Origin: Hawksworthiomyces lignivorus
Lineage: Eukaryota > Ascomycota > Sordariomycetes > Ophiostomatales > Ophiostomataceae
Assembly: GCA_002917075.1 (NCBI GenBank)
Contig: NTMA01000089.1
Span: 1-64,000 of the forward strand
Reading direction: 5' to 3'
DNA length: 64,000 nucleotides
Shown here one piece after another: positions 21,906 through 33,847 of the stretch. Numbering within the stretch: position 1 is the first letter of the stretch; the number at the start of each line of letters is the position of its first letter. A model generated the notes under the pieces. The model had not been told where the DNA came from, did no database searches, and saw nothing but the letters and a program-made list of their open reading frames with translations. Both the position numbers and the translations under genes were made by a program.

Positions 21906-22823
21906 TTAACTAACGACTGCATGGCGACTAAATGGCTTACATATAAACTTGAAAACCTGTACAACGAAAGCCCGACTAGGTAGCAGCATAGTTCCGACTT
22001 GTGCAATAAAAAGCCAAACAGCGATCATATCCGTGTCTGATTCGACCTTGTTGCGAGAAATAATAAGTTCAGTCCACAAAATAAGGGGCCAACAAGCGAT
22101 AAGCATTGTAATCGCGCCCTTGGGGATCATGGTATATGTGTTGTCGGCCATGAAGTATTCGGACCATTTCTTCTTTTCCTTGACAGGGCGGGTCTCTTCC
22201 CCAGGAGCCTTGCTGCCAGCTATAACGCCAAGCTCGATGCCGGCCTCATTGCTTTCTTCGACATCATTCCTGACCTTCTTCCAAGGTCTCCACAGGTGCC
22301 TCTCCGAACTGCTTGTCGGCACAATAACGGCAACAACAATGGCGAATATGACACACATAAAGGCGAGAAGAGAGTCTCCAATCTGCCAAGCCAAGAAAAA
22401 CTTGTGCCAGCCAGAGTTCAAAGTCCGCCAGCCGAAGAAAAAAAACTGATATTCCCCAAAGCCGTTTGTTTGGTTCGAGCTCCAGCCTATCCATGCAGAT
22501 ACCGAATTCAGAACAAGAACACCTGCGGTTCCCAGCCCGAGGAGAATGCCCATATAGATGTTGCCCGAAGAGATCCCGCTCATGTAGGATATTGCGTAGA
22601 TAAGGTTGAAGTGGGGGAGCAGCAGTGAGAGTGCATTTAGCTGCCGGGCTTGTACGGCCTGGTACCACTGAATTTGGGTATACCAATTATAGGCAAGGAA
22701 GCCAAGACTGGTTGGGGCATTGCTGTTTATTCCAGACATGAATTGCGCCGGAGCCAATAAGACGCTAGTGTATAGAAGCCATCGGTTCGTCACGCTGAAC
22801 CCGTCTACTGTGTCAGTTGCCAT
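21906..22823 (-). CDS. Six-helix fungal membrane protein, function unknown
   Basis: This is an intact single exon of 305 residues starting MATDTVDGFSVTNRWLL. Six hydrophobic segments can be seen, roughly at 16-32, 65-88, 90-112, 139-168, 235-258 and 266-290. A charged cytoplasmic-type loop (EESNEAGIELG to VKEKKKWSEYFM) lies between helices four and five. I recognise no catalytic motif or transporter signature. It resembles uncharacterised multi-pass proteins found near polyketide or other clusters in Pezizomycotina, but that is not specific. An A-rich tract (21780-21806) lies downstream. Confidence 0.7.
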   Translation of the reverse strand: MATDTVDGFSVTNRWLLYTSVLLAPAQFMSGINSNAPTSLGFLAYNWYTQIQWYQAVQARQLNALSLLLPHFNLIYAISYMSGISSGNIYMGILLGLGTAGVLVLNSVSAWIGWSSNQTNGFGEYQFFFFGWRTLNSGWHKFFLAWQIGDSLLAFMCVIFAIVVAVIVPTSSSERHLWRPWKKVRNDVEESNEAGIELGVIAGSKAPGEETRPVKEKKKWSEYFMADNTYTMIPKGAITMLIACWPLILWTELIISRNKVESDTDMIAVWLFIAQVGTMLLPSRAFVVQVFKFICKPFSRHAVVS

Positions 22824-23837
22824 TGCGGTTAAGGAGATGTACCAAGAAGCTTTATGCTGGCACTTAGGGCGACGAAGAAAGCAAAGGTAATGGTGGCGAT
22901 TTCAGGCCGTGGGCTCAAATGGTATGTTGTGAGCAGTTGGCGCGGCCGCAAAGAGCGTGTTGGGCGACTCGATAAGAGAGAAGGCTGCTGTCCTTGGGGG
23001 AATATAGAGCGACAGCGTGCCTCGATGTCAGCTAATAGAAAACAAACGTATTCTTTTCATGGCCAGCTTGGCATAATAGTCTTCTTGAATGAGATGCCCA
23101 TGGTGCATCTTGCGATCTCTTCAAGAACGGGCAGTCTTGGCAATAAATAGAGAAGACTTCGACTCCGCAGCGGCTGGGCAGTGAGGCTGAGGGCTGCGAC
23201 CTTGGGCGGCGCCTACGCGACCCCCCCCTTTTCGTATGCATGCATCGGATCCCTGTCTGCACGTGCTGAGCCAATCAATTATTTGATTTGTTCGAACTTT
23301 GCTGCAGCAGCAAATCACCCTCCAAGTGCTCATATCTGCCTAACGTCCTCGCGAAATTAAACCGGCCTGGATGCTGGAAGCATCGCTGTCGCTATGGCGC
23401 TAAGCCCTATCCTACCTAACAAGTCCGTACAACTTATGCCTTGCCCTGCGCCTTACGCCCCGTTTGAACATCGCCCGGCAGTAAGCTACAGAGGAAAAGG
23501 TGGGATGGATGCTACTTCACACACGAGAATATTATTCTTAATGAAAGGTTTAATGGCGCGACTCATCAATCCAGGAAGATTAGAAGCAGAGCCTCTAGCT
23601 AAGTGTTCTGCGAGGCGAACGTAAATCGCTAAAATCATGTGCGGGGATCCGAACTTGCTGCTTAATTTTATATCTGATAGTGACTTGGTAAATCGCTACT
23701 CCGTATTTTGGTCTAGAATAATTGCGATAGGAAAACAAAAAAAAAATACACATCCACGACCCCGAACGCCCAAGAACATATGCTATCGTAAATACGCCAA
23801 AGAGAATGAAGAAACGCGCCGAAATACGAGTCAGAGT
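22824..23837. other. Intergenic, no supported gene
   Basis: This region lies upstream of the membrane-protein gene and downstream of BUD23. The 76-98 codon frames on both strands show no domain or splice context. Confidence 0.5.
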
Positions 23838-24926
23838 TTAAAACGCTGGGCGGCGCTTCCTTCCCGTGTATTTTGAGTTGGCCTTGACGATCTTGCCCTT
23901 GCGCTCCATCTGCTCTTTTTTCTTTGCGATCCACGCCTTGCTGCCCTTTTTGATGTCACCCTTGCCGTTCTTCTGGTTGCCGCTGCGGCGGTCGTCCAGG
24001 ATGTCGACGCCGTCCATGCCGGACACCACGCCGGTGATGTCGCCGCCCGTGCCGTTGGCCGAGCTGCCGCCGACGGTCAGCACCAGGTACACCTTGACGT
24101 TCTTGGTGCCCGGGTCGTCCTCGAGGATGCCGGCGCCGAAGCCGGCGCGCACGGCCGCCTGAGTGATCATGGACCGCTGGGTATCGTTCTTGGGGTAGAA
24201 CTGGCAGACGGCGCGGCCGCCCCGGCGCAGGGCAGCGTAGAGGCCGTTGAAGAAGCGCGTCAGGCGGCCCTGCGGCGAGGTGTCGCTGCTCTCGGCGTTG
24301 CACAGCCACTGGATGGCGCTGATGCTGATGGCGGCGTCGAACGCGCCCGCCCGGAACGGCACGCCCTGGCCCATGTCGGCCAGCAGCAGGTCGCCTTCTA
24401 CGTCGCGCTGCAGCGCCACGTCCAGCATCGACGGGCTGATGTCCATGCCCACCCACACGTGCGGGCCGCCGCCGCCCTCTTCCATCACGCTGCCGTCCGA
24501 GTCGTCGGCGTCGTCGTCGTCATCGTCGTCTGCCTCGCTTTCGTCGACGTCGATGTCGTCGTCTTCGTCATCCGCTGTGGCGTCTTCGAGCCCGCTCCTC
24601 CTCCGCCGTCTTCTTGTTATTGTCCCAGATCTGGTCAAAATCTCACCCGAGAGACCACTTCCGCACCCAATGTCCAGGATAAAGCTCGGTCCTGGCAGAT
24701 CTAGGAGCTCCAGTGCTCGCCGCGTCATGGAAGCTTGGACATTTTGGATTCGTGAGCTGGTAGTATATTTGCGCGCCTCTGAGTCATTGTAGTGGATGTC
24801 GGCCGCCCTGTGATTTATTCAATGATCTATTAGAACTTTAAGAAACACATGGGAATGGTTAAGCGTACGCTACAGCCCCAGCTTGTGGTCAGGGAAGTCT
24901 TACAAGGTATCTTCCGGCCGAGACAT
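23838..24926 (-). CDS. BUD23: 18S rRNA (guanine-N7)-methyltransferase Bud23
   Basis: The exons are complement 24904-24926 (23 nt, encoding MSRPEDT plus two bases) and 23838-24807, which give 330 residues. The protein makes m7G in the 18S rRNA decoding region with Trm112 and acts in 40S biogenesis. The start is fixed by MSRPED and by the YNDSEARKYTTSSRIQ segment spanning the junction, which open all Bud23 proteins. SAM motif I is ILDIGCGSG at 51-59. GMDISPSMLDVAL follows an unusually long acidic insert (about 79-113, mostly Asp/Glu/Ser). AISISAIQWLCNAE is the substrate-side motif. The basic C-terminal WBS domain (KKGSKAWIAKKK...GRKRR) is intact. It shares a 528-bp divergent promoter with the SVP26 gene. 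Confidence 0.95.
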
Positions 24927-25454
24927 GGTGACGGCAACGCAGTGAAAGCCAGTAAATACTCCGAGATCCCAGGCGCCAGACAAGTAGTTCACTTTAATAT
25001 CCTACGGGCTGTCGAAAAACGCCTGGGAGACAAAAATTGAGATCAAATTTGCCGTTCCGCCTTTTCAAAGCCTCTGTAGCTCATTTTTCTGCATCGCCAG
25101 GTGAAGGATTTCAACTTTTTTTGGTGGGGCCTGGCGATAAGGAAGCCTTATCGCATCGCAGCTTTTCGGATTAATTATCTTAAGATTTAGTCAGCATTTC
25201 GGGCGCAAAATGAGAGCAAATCGTATGGAAGTGAACACGACACGCAAAGCCCGGAAAAACTGAAACCTCTCTTCTGAACAGCATACGTGTAGAAAAGCTT
25301 TCGTTCCTTTTCTTTTCTCTCTTTACCCACGTCGAGCTTGCATGCGTCCTTTTGCCTAGCCTTGACGGTCGACACCTGCGACCTGCAAGTGTCTTCCATT
25401 TGCATCTTCTTTTTATTAATTTTCTTTCCCGGCAATAAAGCTTCGTTTGCCAAC
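24927..25454. promoter_or_regulatory. Divergent BUD23/SVP26 promoter with a GATAAG inverted repeat
   Basis: The region between the two start codons contains a perfect 9-bp inverted repeat, GCGATAAGG-AAG-CCTTATCGC (25134-25154), so two GATAAG motifs face each other. An adjacent CTGCGATGCGATAAGG reading on the complement resembles the GCGATG core of ribosome-biogenesis (PAC-like) promoters. The part near the SVP26 start is CT-rich, typical of fungal 5' UTRs. Confidence 0.45.
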
Positions 25455-26287
25455 ATGTGGATTCTTCCTTTGGTTGGCTATGTCGGCGCCATCGTCGGCT
25501 TCGGCTTTCTGACATTGGCCATCGGTACGCGTGCTCCCTCCTGCCGATGAATGCTGCTATCGCCTGCTGTAGATGACAACTCTTTCTATGTACTGACTGT
25601 TATATTTCGCAGCGTCCGGCCTTTATTATCTGTCAGAGCTTGTCGAAGAGCACACAGTCATTGCGAAACGTTTCTTAACCCGGCTGATTTATTCGATCAT
25701 CGGTCTTCAACTTGTCCTCTGCGTTGTAGATCAGTTTCCCTTCTGGCAAAGCGCGCTTGGAATCTTCGCCCACGTCGTGTATCTCGGAAACATGCGGCGT
25801 TTTCCCTACGTGCAGCTTACCGACCCTCTATTCCTTCTGTCTTGCAGTACGTGGAAAGGGTTTTATTTCACGTCTGATTTTTCCACATGGGCTCGCTTTC
25901 TAACTTGTGCCTCCAGTCTTGGTACTGTTCGACCACTACGTCTGGTTCCAGTACTTCTCTAGCTACCAGCTGCGCGCTTACCAGAATATGTCTTCCTATT
26001 ACGACACGCCTCCCGATGTTCCTACTTTTACCGAGATCGCGTCGTACTTCGGCATCTGTGTCTGGCTTGTGCCGTTCTCCTTGTTCGTCAGTCTGTCAGC
26101 CAGCGACAATGTCCTCCCCACAATGGGAAGCAGCAGCAACCTGTCAGGGGCCGGCAGCAGCACAAGCGACGGTAGCCAGGCAAAGCGCGGCCAGGGGATG
26201 GCGAAAGCCCTCGTGGACCAAGTTCTGTCTGTGTTTAGTGGTGTTGGTTCAGCAACAGGTCTAAAACGGCCAGAGGACCGATTATGA
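25455..26287 (+). CDS. SVP26: SVP26/TEX261-family ER-Golgi membrane protein
   Basis: The exons are 25455-25524, 25613-25846 and 25917-26287, all in phase, giving 224 residues. The protein begins MWILPLVGYVGAIVGFGFL. It has four hydrophobic segments, the conserved ASGLYYLSELVEEH stretch and QLVLCVVDQFPF. NFRRFPYV-type and DHYVWFQYF segments of the family follow. These proteins sit in early Golgi and COPII vesicles and act as cargo adaptors for type II membrane proteins such as mannosyltransferases. The C-terminus is a Ser/Gly-rich tail, longer than in yeast but usual in filamentous fungi. The gene is divergent from BUD23. Confidence 0.93.
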
Positions 26288-27323
26288 GCGCATGCACGAT
26301 TTGCTGAGAATCTATCTCCAAGGATTTTCGGCTTGTACGATATTGTAGCATTTCCTTTGAGTTTTATTGTCGACGACATATGTTTTGAGTCCTACACTGG
26401 CGTTTGAGGCACAAAGAGGAGCGTGTGATATTTAAGACGCATCTACCTTGCTCTTCGCTTAGACAAGGTGCATTTAGGTACGTTCCAATCTATTCCAAAC
26501 AGCTTGTAAATTCTCCACCCCACTTGGCTCTCATGATGTTCTTTTTCGCTATGATTGTACTTGACAAAGCACAATTCGTGCCTTTGCAGGATAATAACTA
26601 TATATAATTTTCTGATCCTTTTCCATTTTGCTTTCATCTTCTTCTCGCACCATCTAGCTGTCTGGATCCACCAAGCTAATGTGAGACATTCTGAACAGGT
26701 TCTTATTGAGCGTGTAGGACTATTATGGCTTTTCCCGGGTTGTAATGATATACCATGAAGAATATGAATAAATATAATCAAAACACACACTTGCTTGTGG
26801 CACAACCTCAAGAAATTGTTCATCTTGAAGCTATGCCTCTCCTCCGTTTTTGTTGATAAAGAGGCGGCTTCGGTGGATGAAGATGGTGCCTGAAATCTCT
26901 ACACAGTTTCTGCGAGATGTTGTAGCTGATTCTAGCGCTCTATCTCTTGTGCTACGAATTATGCTTTACTTAGGTGGTCTTTGGACGAACAGTACCATGC
27001 AGAGTGTGTCGCAGCTAGTGCAAAAGCCTCTTTGCGACATACCATCACAACATTCAAATGTCTATCGCGTCTTTACGCTATTTTTAAGCTCCAAGACATT
27101 GACCGTTTTAAGCCAAAATAAGCTCGCAAAAGCCATTAAGCTTAATTTCGTCGACACCAAAAACAATGAATCTAAAATATTTCTATTAACCGTGACAGTC
27201 TAGCATAAGAAACTCTACTTAAGCTCTCAAGTTTGCGCTCAGACAGCAGTGGTCATTAACTCAGACCAATTACACAATTGCACCGGTTACGTCTTATTTC
27301 ACAATTAGTTTGCAGGAGCAAGT
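26288..27323. other. Intergenic, no supported gene
   Basis: AT-rich sequence lies between the convergent SVP26 and MFS genes. Frames of 67-126 codons on both strands lack homology or splice logic. Confidence 0.5.
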
Positions 27324-29360
27324 TTAGTGAGCAAAACGGAAGTCCAAACGACGACTGCCCTGGAGCCGAGTCTCGTTCTTGTACTTGATCTGCTCCTCTC
27401 GGCTGAGTGCGTTCCACACCTTTTCTCTCTGTTTGTTGCGGTAGAGGTAGTACAGCTTGGCAAATATGAACGTGGCGATGGCCAGGAAGTTGATGACGAC
27501 CAGGTATTTGTTGCCGCGATGGTAGAGCGGGGCGTCGTCCGCGCGGTAAATGTAAGAGGCGATAATGTTACCCAGCTGAACAGAAATCTGCGTAGGAGGC
27601 GTCAGTAAGGCTACACTCACAACTAGCTGCACGAAGGAGAATCCAACCGGATAGCGACATACATTATACAGAGCAGCAGATACGGACCGAGCGCCAACGT
27701 TGTTCGAGTTTGTGGATGTCCATCCAACCAGAATGGCGTCTGTTGAATCATGTCAGCTTCAGAGTCATCAAAGAGAAAGGCATACGCGGCAGAGTGCGAG
27801 TGGACTCACGGCAATACGGATACGACTGCAGCACAGTCACGAGAGCATACGTTCCCCAGCGGTTCGTAATGAGCCCTGGCCACCAGCGCAAAGCAATGAC
27901 GCAAGGCAATGTCCAGATGCTCTGAATCATGGCGACCAAGGCCCGCTGGTTCAGGTACTCGGAGAATCGCGTCAAGAGGATGAGGGTGATAATGTGAGCA
28001 ACGTTCTGGATCGAGACGATTAGTACACTACATAAAGGAAAACAATGGTCAGAGTTGGAGGGAGCATTTATCTCAGGAACATACCGCGGGGATAGTAAGG
28101 AGATTCGTATTGAATGTGCTGAAACCGGAAGATCGGAGGATGATAGTAACGTAAGTGCCTACCGGCGACTGCGGGATGTAGACAAGGAGACCAATGAGGT
28201 AGAGCGGCCACAGATCGTAGTCCTTCATAGCCTCCCACAGGCGGCGCGGCGTCACGGCCTGTCGGTTGTGCATGTCGCCCTTAGACGGGTCGTCGCGCAG
28301 CACACGGTTAACGACGATAGTCACCTCGCGGTCCGTGAACCAGCCCTTGGGGCGGAACCACCTCTTGGTCTGCACGGCCGACGCAGGCATCAGGAAGAAA
28401 GAGGCAATGCCGATGGCCAGTGTGATCAGGCCCTCAATGAGGAACAGCCAGCGCCAGCCGCTGCGGCCATGGGCGCCGTCCAAATGGAAGATGGCAAAAG
28501 CCAGCAGTGAGGTGACAATGGTCGTAACCGACAGCGCCGTCCAGAAGAAGCTCAGGCGGACAGGAAGCTCGCGCGACGTGTAGAAGTACGACAGCCACAG
28601 GACGATGTCCGGGATGAAGCCGCCCTCGAGAAGGCCCAGCAAGGCACGCGTGCAGAGGAAGGACGTGCGGCCATTGAGAGCGGTCTGGGAGACAGCCACG
28701 ATAGACCAGAGCACCATCTGAGTCGGAATCCACCGATCAGGGCCTATTTTCTTCGACACCAGCTGCGAAGGAAGCTCGGCCAACAGGAAAGTGACCAAAA
28801 ACACAGTGTTGCCATAGTTGTAGTCTAGCGGCATGAAGGACTTTAGTGAGCAGCTGGAAGTTCTGACTTATTCACCACCACGGGAATTTCCTTTTTAGGG
28901 AGTCTTTACCATTAGTAGACAGCTTCAACTCGCTTAAAAAAGTGCCAGAAACAGCTTGGACCAGGTTGCCGCGGTCGACCTGAAGACCAAAGAACATGAC
29001 ACACTGTCGCAAAGTATGTTAGATTTGACCATTACTGTTGTGTACATATAGGAGCGTGAAGAAACGTACCGCCCAAAGACAGACATGCCAGTCCAATTTG
29101 CGCACTAACTTCTTCTCTTCCTCTGCGGTCCATGTAATGTTGGGGTCAAAGACATGCCTGCACTCATACTTGGCCTCTTCATAGACCTTACGCCAGTAAG
29201 CCGCCACCTCAGGATCTGCAAAGGGGTTCTTCTCTTTGGCAAGGGTCTCTCCATCATCAGTTGTAGTCCCATCTTCAAAGGGCAATGGATGCGTGGTCTC
29301 CTTAGTCTCCTTGGAGTCCACAGCCGTGGCAATCTCAGGGGGCTCTATAGCAACAGACAT
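27324..29360 (-). CDS. MFS transporter of the allantoate-permease (DAL5/ACS) family, six exons
   Basis: The exons are complement 29070-29360, 28910-29003, 28085-28824, 27810-28005, 27663-27739 and 27324-27587, giving 553 residues; all phases close. The acidic N-terminus leads to KLDWHVCLWA. The next exon carries QVDRGNLVQAVSGTF. Exon 3 starts with the DYNYGNT motif and holds LLAELPSQLVSKKIGPDRWIP, and later GLLEGGFIPDIVLWLSYFY, all hallmarks of the anion:cation symporter family. Late exons carry NSNNVGARSVSAALYN and then NIIASYIYR...PLYHRGN, as in Dal5/Tna1-type permeases of the plasma membrane. Substrates in the family are ureides, nicotinate, vitamins and other carboxylates, and cannot be told here. 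For exon 4 I chose the acceptor after GATCCAG (branch ACTAAT) because the nearer AG breaks the frame. Confidence 0.9.
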
Positions 29361-31783
29361 GCTAGAAAGTTGACACTCTTGACAGCGCCGATGTCACGAT
29401 TGATGGCAAATTGATATGATCTGATCTTCAACTACTACCAAGGCAAGAAAGCCACGAGAAGGCCCTTATCGCAGTCTCTCGGGTCTGGGATGTAACCATT
29501 ATATATCAGGAGGGAACAAAAAGAAGAAGACTATAACCCCTGCTCAACCAATATTTGGAAAACCCTGCTTGACCCTGCTGCAAAGAGGCGAAAACAAAGT
29601 CTGACAATGGAACCCAATGCCGGAAAGGGAAATTCGGTAGTCAGATACAGTTAACCGCTGTAAGTCTCCAGTTGCATTTTGTCTTCCCGATTTTTGTAAT
29701 TCAATGGATCCCGCGCTCCTCTGTTCCAATTGTAACCGGGACGTGAAATAATATAAGACGTGATAGTTTATAGTACCAATCAATTTACAAGGCTGGTATG
29801 ACAACATGCTAAAGCGAAAGTACGTGACATACCAGACCCTCGCGTTTAATTTTGTATCCATTCTTGTAGCTGTTAACATAGTGATATGGAACGACACAGA
29901 GTCAACAAGGAAACATGCATGGTTTGGTAAAAGAAACTACCTTAGTGTATTTTTGATTGATCTCCACCAAATCAGCGCTGCCGTGTGCAACAATACAAAC
30001 ATAACCCCTAATACGGCTTGGGAAGATTGAAGATTTTCAAAGTCGAGTCGAGCAAGTTCGGTGCTCGACCCATGGCCCCGGGATTCGGGTCCTGTTTTTT
30101 GGGGCGGCTTAATCCTCTGCGCAGATTTTTATGTTTCACGTTGCAGATTACGACCTATGCAAAGCTATTCTGCTTGACAGAGTCATGTTCATTAAGATAT
30201 ATCAAAAGAGGATGATCAGCACGAAAGCATTCTATTATGAGACAAAGAACAAGTCTCTAGCAGGACGTGCAAGAATAGACTTTGGTTGGCTACCGTAGAC
30301 GTTGTGTAAAAATTCATGGACAAGACTAATGCACGAAGACATCATAAAAGAAAAATTAGACATCCTGATACGTCGACTTTATGTGCGATGAAGATTGAAG
30401 CGCCAAAAGAAGAGCTGATTTATATAATGATACAAATAAAACAGCGGGGGCCCGAATATGGATCCGAATAAAAGAATAGTAAAATATGCAAAGCTAAACT
30501 ATATAGCGATAATTTTGAAAATTGTGAAAGAAAGATAGGCTACCAAAAGACTAAAAACATCCATAGTATCCAATTCGACTAGTCTGTCATCGCATCTTGA
30601 CTGACGGAAGCTATTTGCTTTTCAGTGCAGAGCACGAACAATTCGTTACACTCTCTCCTGTCTATAAGAAAATGCATAAATGAAATCTTCCAATGTGAAT
30701 TAGCATAAAGTTTAGTACTATGCTTCTTTCCAGCGAATTGTCAGCTCTCAATTCCTAAAGTCGACGGGTTGAAAAAGGGGTACGGAAAATTAAAGCAGGC
30801 GTGGGGGTTTCAGTGGCTTCTACGGCGGGAAGTACACGTACAGGTGAAATAGCTTTACGGAGACATGCTGCAAAATACTGTGCTTCCCAGGGTATAAGAA
30901 TGCCCAATGGGTGGAATGATTCCATAGTTGTTAGGCTCGTCACCAGGAAGACCGATGGTGTCATCGCGGGCTATAGAACAAACTACAGTAGTTTGGCTCG
31001 GGGTAAAGGCTGAAGTAACAATGATCTGAAGACTCGGGTCGGAATTTGAATCGGCATACGATTAAAGATGGGTTGGTTAGATGTTCGGTTCTATTGATAG
31101 AAGAAGAGGGCGAGACGAAATAGGAAAGTGAAAACAAATCTTTGTTCAAGAGTGTCAATAAAGATGGCGACATTGCATGTCGTCAGTGGGCGCATGAAAA
31201 TCGCAAAATCCTACTTCCTGGTACTGACAGGGAATATGACGAAAAATGATAGTCAAGAAGAGGAGGAAATACTGTACATGGCGCAGGAACACTGATCAGA
31301 GATCATGAAATTTAGACACATATTTCTTGACAAGAGAACATATGAATGCCAGATGGGGAAGAATGTAGCGAGGCGTCACGACACATCGGCGAGGTGAGCC
31401 GGGGATCACATGTGGCTTTCTTTACGTTATTTTTATTCCAGCTAATTCGCCACAACTTCGAATTGGCGATGGAGAGGCGAGATAAAAAGATATCGCTTCG
31501 GTCGGAAGAAGCTTTCGCCATTTCTCAAAAGTTTGACTTTCACGACAAAGTGGCAAGCCTCAATTGAATCCAGAGAGGAGAATGTACAGTAAATCTGTGT
31601 GTTATATACTGTGCATATTATACTGTACTTGAAGTTAAATAGCACGTGAGCAGAGAATGGTCTCGTGACTTTGCCACACCAACGTCGAGGCATTCCTAGG
31701 TAGACTGTCCGTAAACATGCTTCTGTGATGACCGAGTCAAATGTTAGACGAAATTTTCTTCAGCTAGACTCTGTGGAAAAGGC
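29361..31783. other. Intergenic, no supported gene
   Basis: About 2.4 kb of mostly AT-rich DNA. A minus-strand frame around 30860-31050 reads smoothly (RDDTIGLPGDEPNNYG) but stops quickly, has no start and no family match. Confidence 0.45.
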
Positions 31784-33331
31784 ATGAACATGGTCGGTGA
31801 TGCATCACCAGTTAATTCAAGTGCTGCGCACAACATGTTCACCGGGTTGGCTTTTCGGCCGAAGGATGAAGAACAAATATGCATCCATGAGAGGGAAGAG
31901 CAGCAGCCGGAGCTAGAGTATAGTGACCTCATTGGCAAGCCAAACTCATGGAAATTTGCTTCCGGTAAGAGAAGCAGCCACCGGGGCACAAGGGTCCTAA
32001 TACCTAGTCCCCACTACGCTCCTGTTGCCGCGTTTGCAACACTAGATGACTCTGAAAACCGACCTATAGAATTTACAACCCCAGAGGCCAGCGATAGCAC
32101 ATTGGCCAGTACTTTGCATGTCACCAGAAATAACAACGCCAACATCGATGAAGAGGAAGAAGACATTCTTCGCTACATCGCTGGCGCTCATCCACGCAGG
32201 CGAGCGCGGCGGGCGGAACAAAGCAGGACCGCAAATTGGCGCGGATCAGGATCAGACTTCGATCCGGGTTACGGGAAGAGCACTGGCAGAGATGAGCGCC
32301 ACTCCTCTCTTTCTCGAAACAAGGCAATCAGTGGCAGGATTAGCAAGACACGCTTAGTTCCTAGTCACTCTCGCCACGTGGTGCAGAAGATCGTCGCATC
32401 TCCAGGTATTCGAACAAATCAGAACAGTCAAGGTCGCAGGCTGCTTCCAGCCCGGCAGTTTCTACGGCATAAGACGTCGGCTTCCGGCTCCGACCTGCGC
32501 GCCTCGGTATCTGGGTCCGGCACCAATCATGGATCGTCGCTAGACTATGTGCCTCCACTGCCAGAAGCCACCTGGAGCGCCATACTGGCCGTCCCTGGGT
32601 TTTTGTTTCTACCAAGCCAAGCAACGCCTGAGTTCTTCCACAACTTCGGCACTGATCGTCTCGGTCGCATTTTAGCCCACCCTTGTGTGGTCCGAAAGTG
32701 CGGACGGTCTCTCCTACGGCGCCGCCTTCCCAGTTTCGTCATCCTAATGCTTACGTTCCCCATCCGAGCGCACCACGGAAAGGGTGCCTTTGAGCGTGAT
32801 TGCGGCTACTCCCCGGGGGATGAGCACAACCCGGCCTTCTGGGCCCGCTTTTCAGACGCCTTTGCAGCTTGGCTGGGCTTAGACACGGGACTTGACAAGA
32901 CTAAACCTGGTAGCGATAGAACCGATGACGGTTTTGTCAACAGCGATCCCTTTGACGGTGGTGTTGTATTACAAAAATTGGTTACACTCTTCAGCTCTGC
33001 ACGCACCGAATATTTAAAGCAGCAGCAAGAGAAGTCTGGGGAAACGAAGAGTTCTCCGGAGAAAGAATGGGTCACCAGTGGCACCCCATTCGACCAGGAA
33101 TGTAGCAAAAGTAGTGGGAACGACGACAATATGATGGAGGATGACGGAGATGAGGAAGTTATTCACAGAAATGATAGAAGCGACGTCATGAGTGGGCAGA
33201 CAAAACGAGCGCAGCCCACGCAACTTCAGCGACGGGTTAGCGTAGCTACAGACGCGTGGCTTCTCTTCTTAGAAAGGAGCCAAAGCACTGATTTCGACCC
33301 TGAGATGCTAGCAGACTTAAGCATCTATTAA
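31784..33331 (+). CDS. Hypothetical 515-residue fungal protein
   Basis: This is a long single-exon frame starting MNMVGDASPVNSS. The first half is hydrophilic and probably disordered, with an acidic patch (IDEEEEDILRYIAG) next to an Arg-rich patch (HPRRRARRAE). The central part (about 270-350) is more hydrophobic and may fold. The C-terminal third is Glu/Ser/Asp-rich with QQQEKSGETKSSPEK and a DDNMMEDDGDEE stretch. No enzyme motif is recognised. Its length in one frame, and mixed polarity typical of nuclear regulators, argue that it is real. An HPRRRARR-type basic patch could be a nuclear-localisation signal. Confidence 0.6.
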   Translation: MNMVGDASPVNSSAAHNMFTGLAFRPKDEEQICIHEREEQQPELEYSDLIGKPNSWKFASGKRSSHRGTRVLIPSPHYAPVAAFATLDDSENRPIEFTTPEASDSTLASTLHVTRNNNANIDEEEEDILRYIAGAHPRRRARRAEQSRTANWRGSGSDFDPGYGKSTGRDERHSSLSRNKAISGRISKTRLVPSHSRHVVQKIVASPGIRTNQNSQGRRLLPARQFLRHKTSASGSDLRASVSGSGTNHGSSLDYVPPLPEATWSAILAVPGFLFLPSQATPEFFHNFGTDRLGRILAHPCVVRKCGRSLLRRRLPSFVILMLTFPIRAHHGKGAFERDCGYSPGDEHNPAFWARFSDAFAAWLGLDTGLDKTKPGSDRTDDGFVNSDPFDGGVVLQKLVTLFSSARTEYLKQQQEKSGETKSSPEKEWVTSGTPFDQECSKSSGNDDNMMEDDGDEEVIHRNDRSDVMSGQTKRAQPTQLQRRVSVATDAWLLFLERSQSTDFDPEMLADLSIY

Positions 33332-33847
33332 ATAACTCCTTTGGATTTTGGCATTGCGTACGGAGTTGTATCTTAAGCATAATACAGAGATTTCATCCTC
33401 TAGGTCTCGGTGTAATTCACTTAGGTTTTGCATAACAGACACGGCGTCTATTTTATAACAAAAGAAGAAAGAAATGAGATTTGTGGGTGCATCATCAAGC
33501 TAGGTCTATACAACCAGCCGGAACACACCCTACGAAGAAACAAGTCCTATTGTAATGTTCTTGAACAAAAATGACAACTCTGAAGTAGACGAGCATAAAA
33601 TCATACAGCAACATTAAATAAAAAGATAAAATAAAATAAAAAACTAACGTCAATTTCCATCCTTTTCATGAGCATTATTACATGCTATTCAAGAGTCGGT
33701 CATCTCCGGTTGCTCCATCCAAACATAATTCAATGTTTCCATAATTGCATAGCCTAGCCTCCTTAATTGTAGTTTATGAGTTTATACATAGACAGCAAGT
33801 ATATCCCTTGTGTCTCGATTGCCTATTTCCTGCGTGTTATAAATAAT
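33332..33847. other. AT-rich intergenic gap between convergent genes
   Basis: This is the 3' flank of both neighbours, AT-rich, with an A/T-rich low-complexity stretch at 33610-33650. No gene is seen. Confidence 0.5.

Noticed and set aside
30860..31070. Smooth minus-strand frame (RDDTIGLPGDEPNNYG...)
   Set aside because: Short, no start codon or splice partner, early stop, no recognised family.
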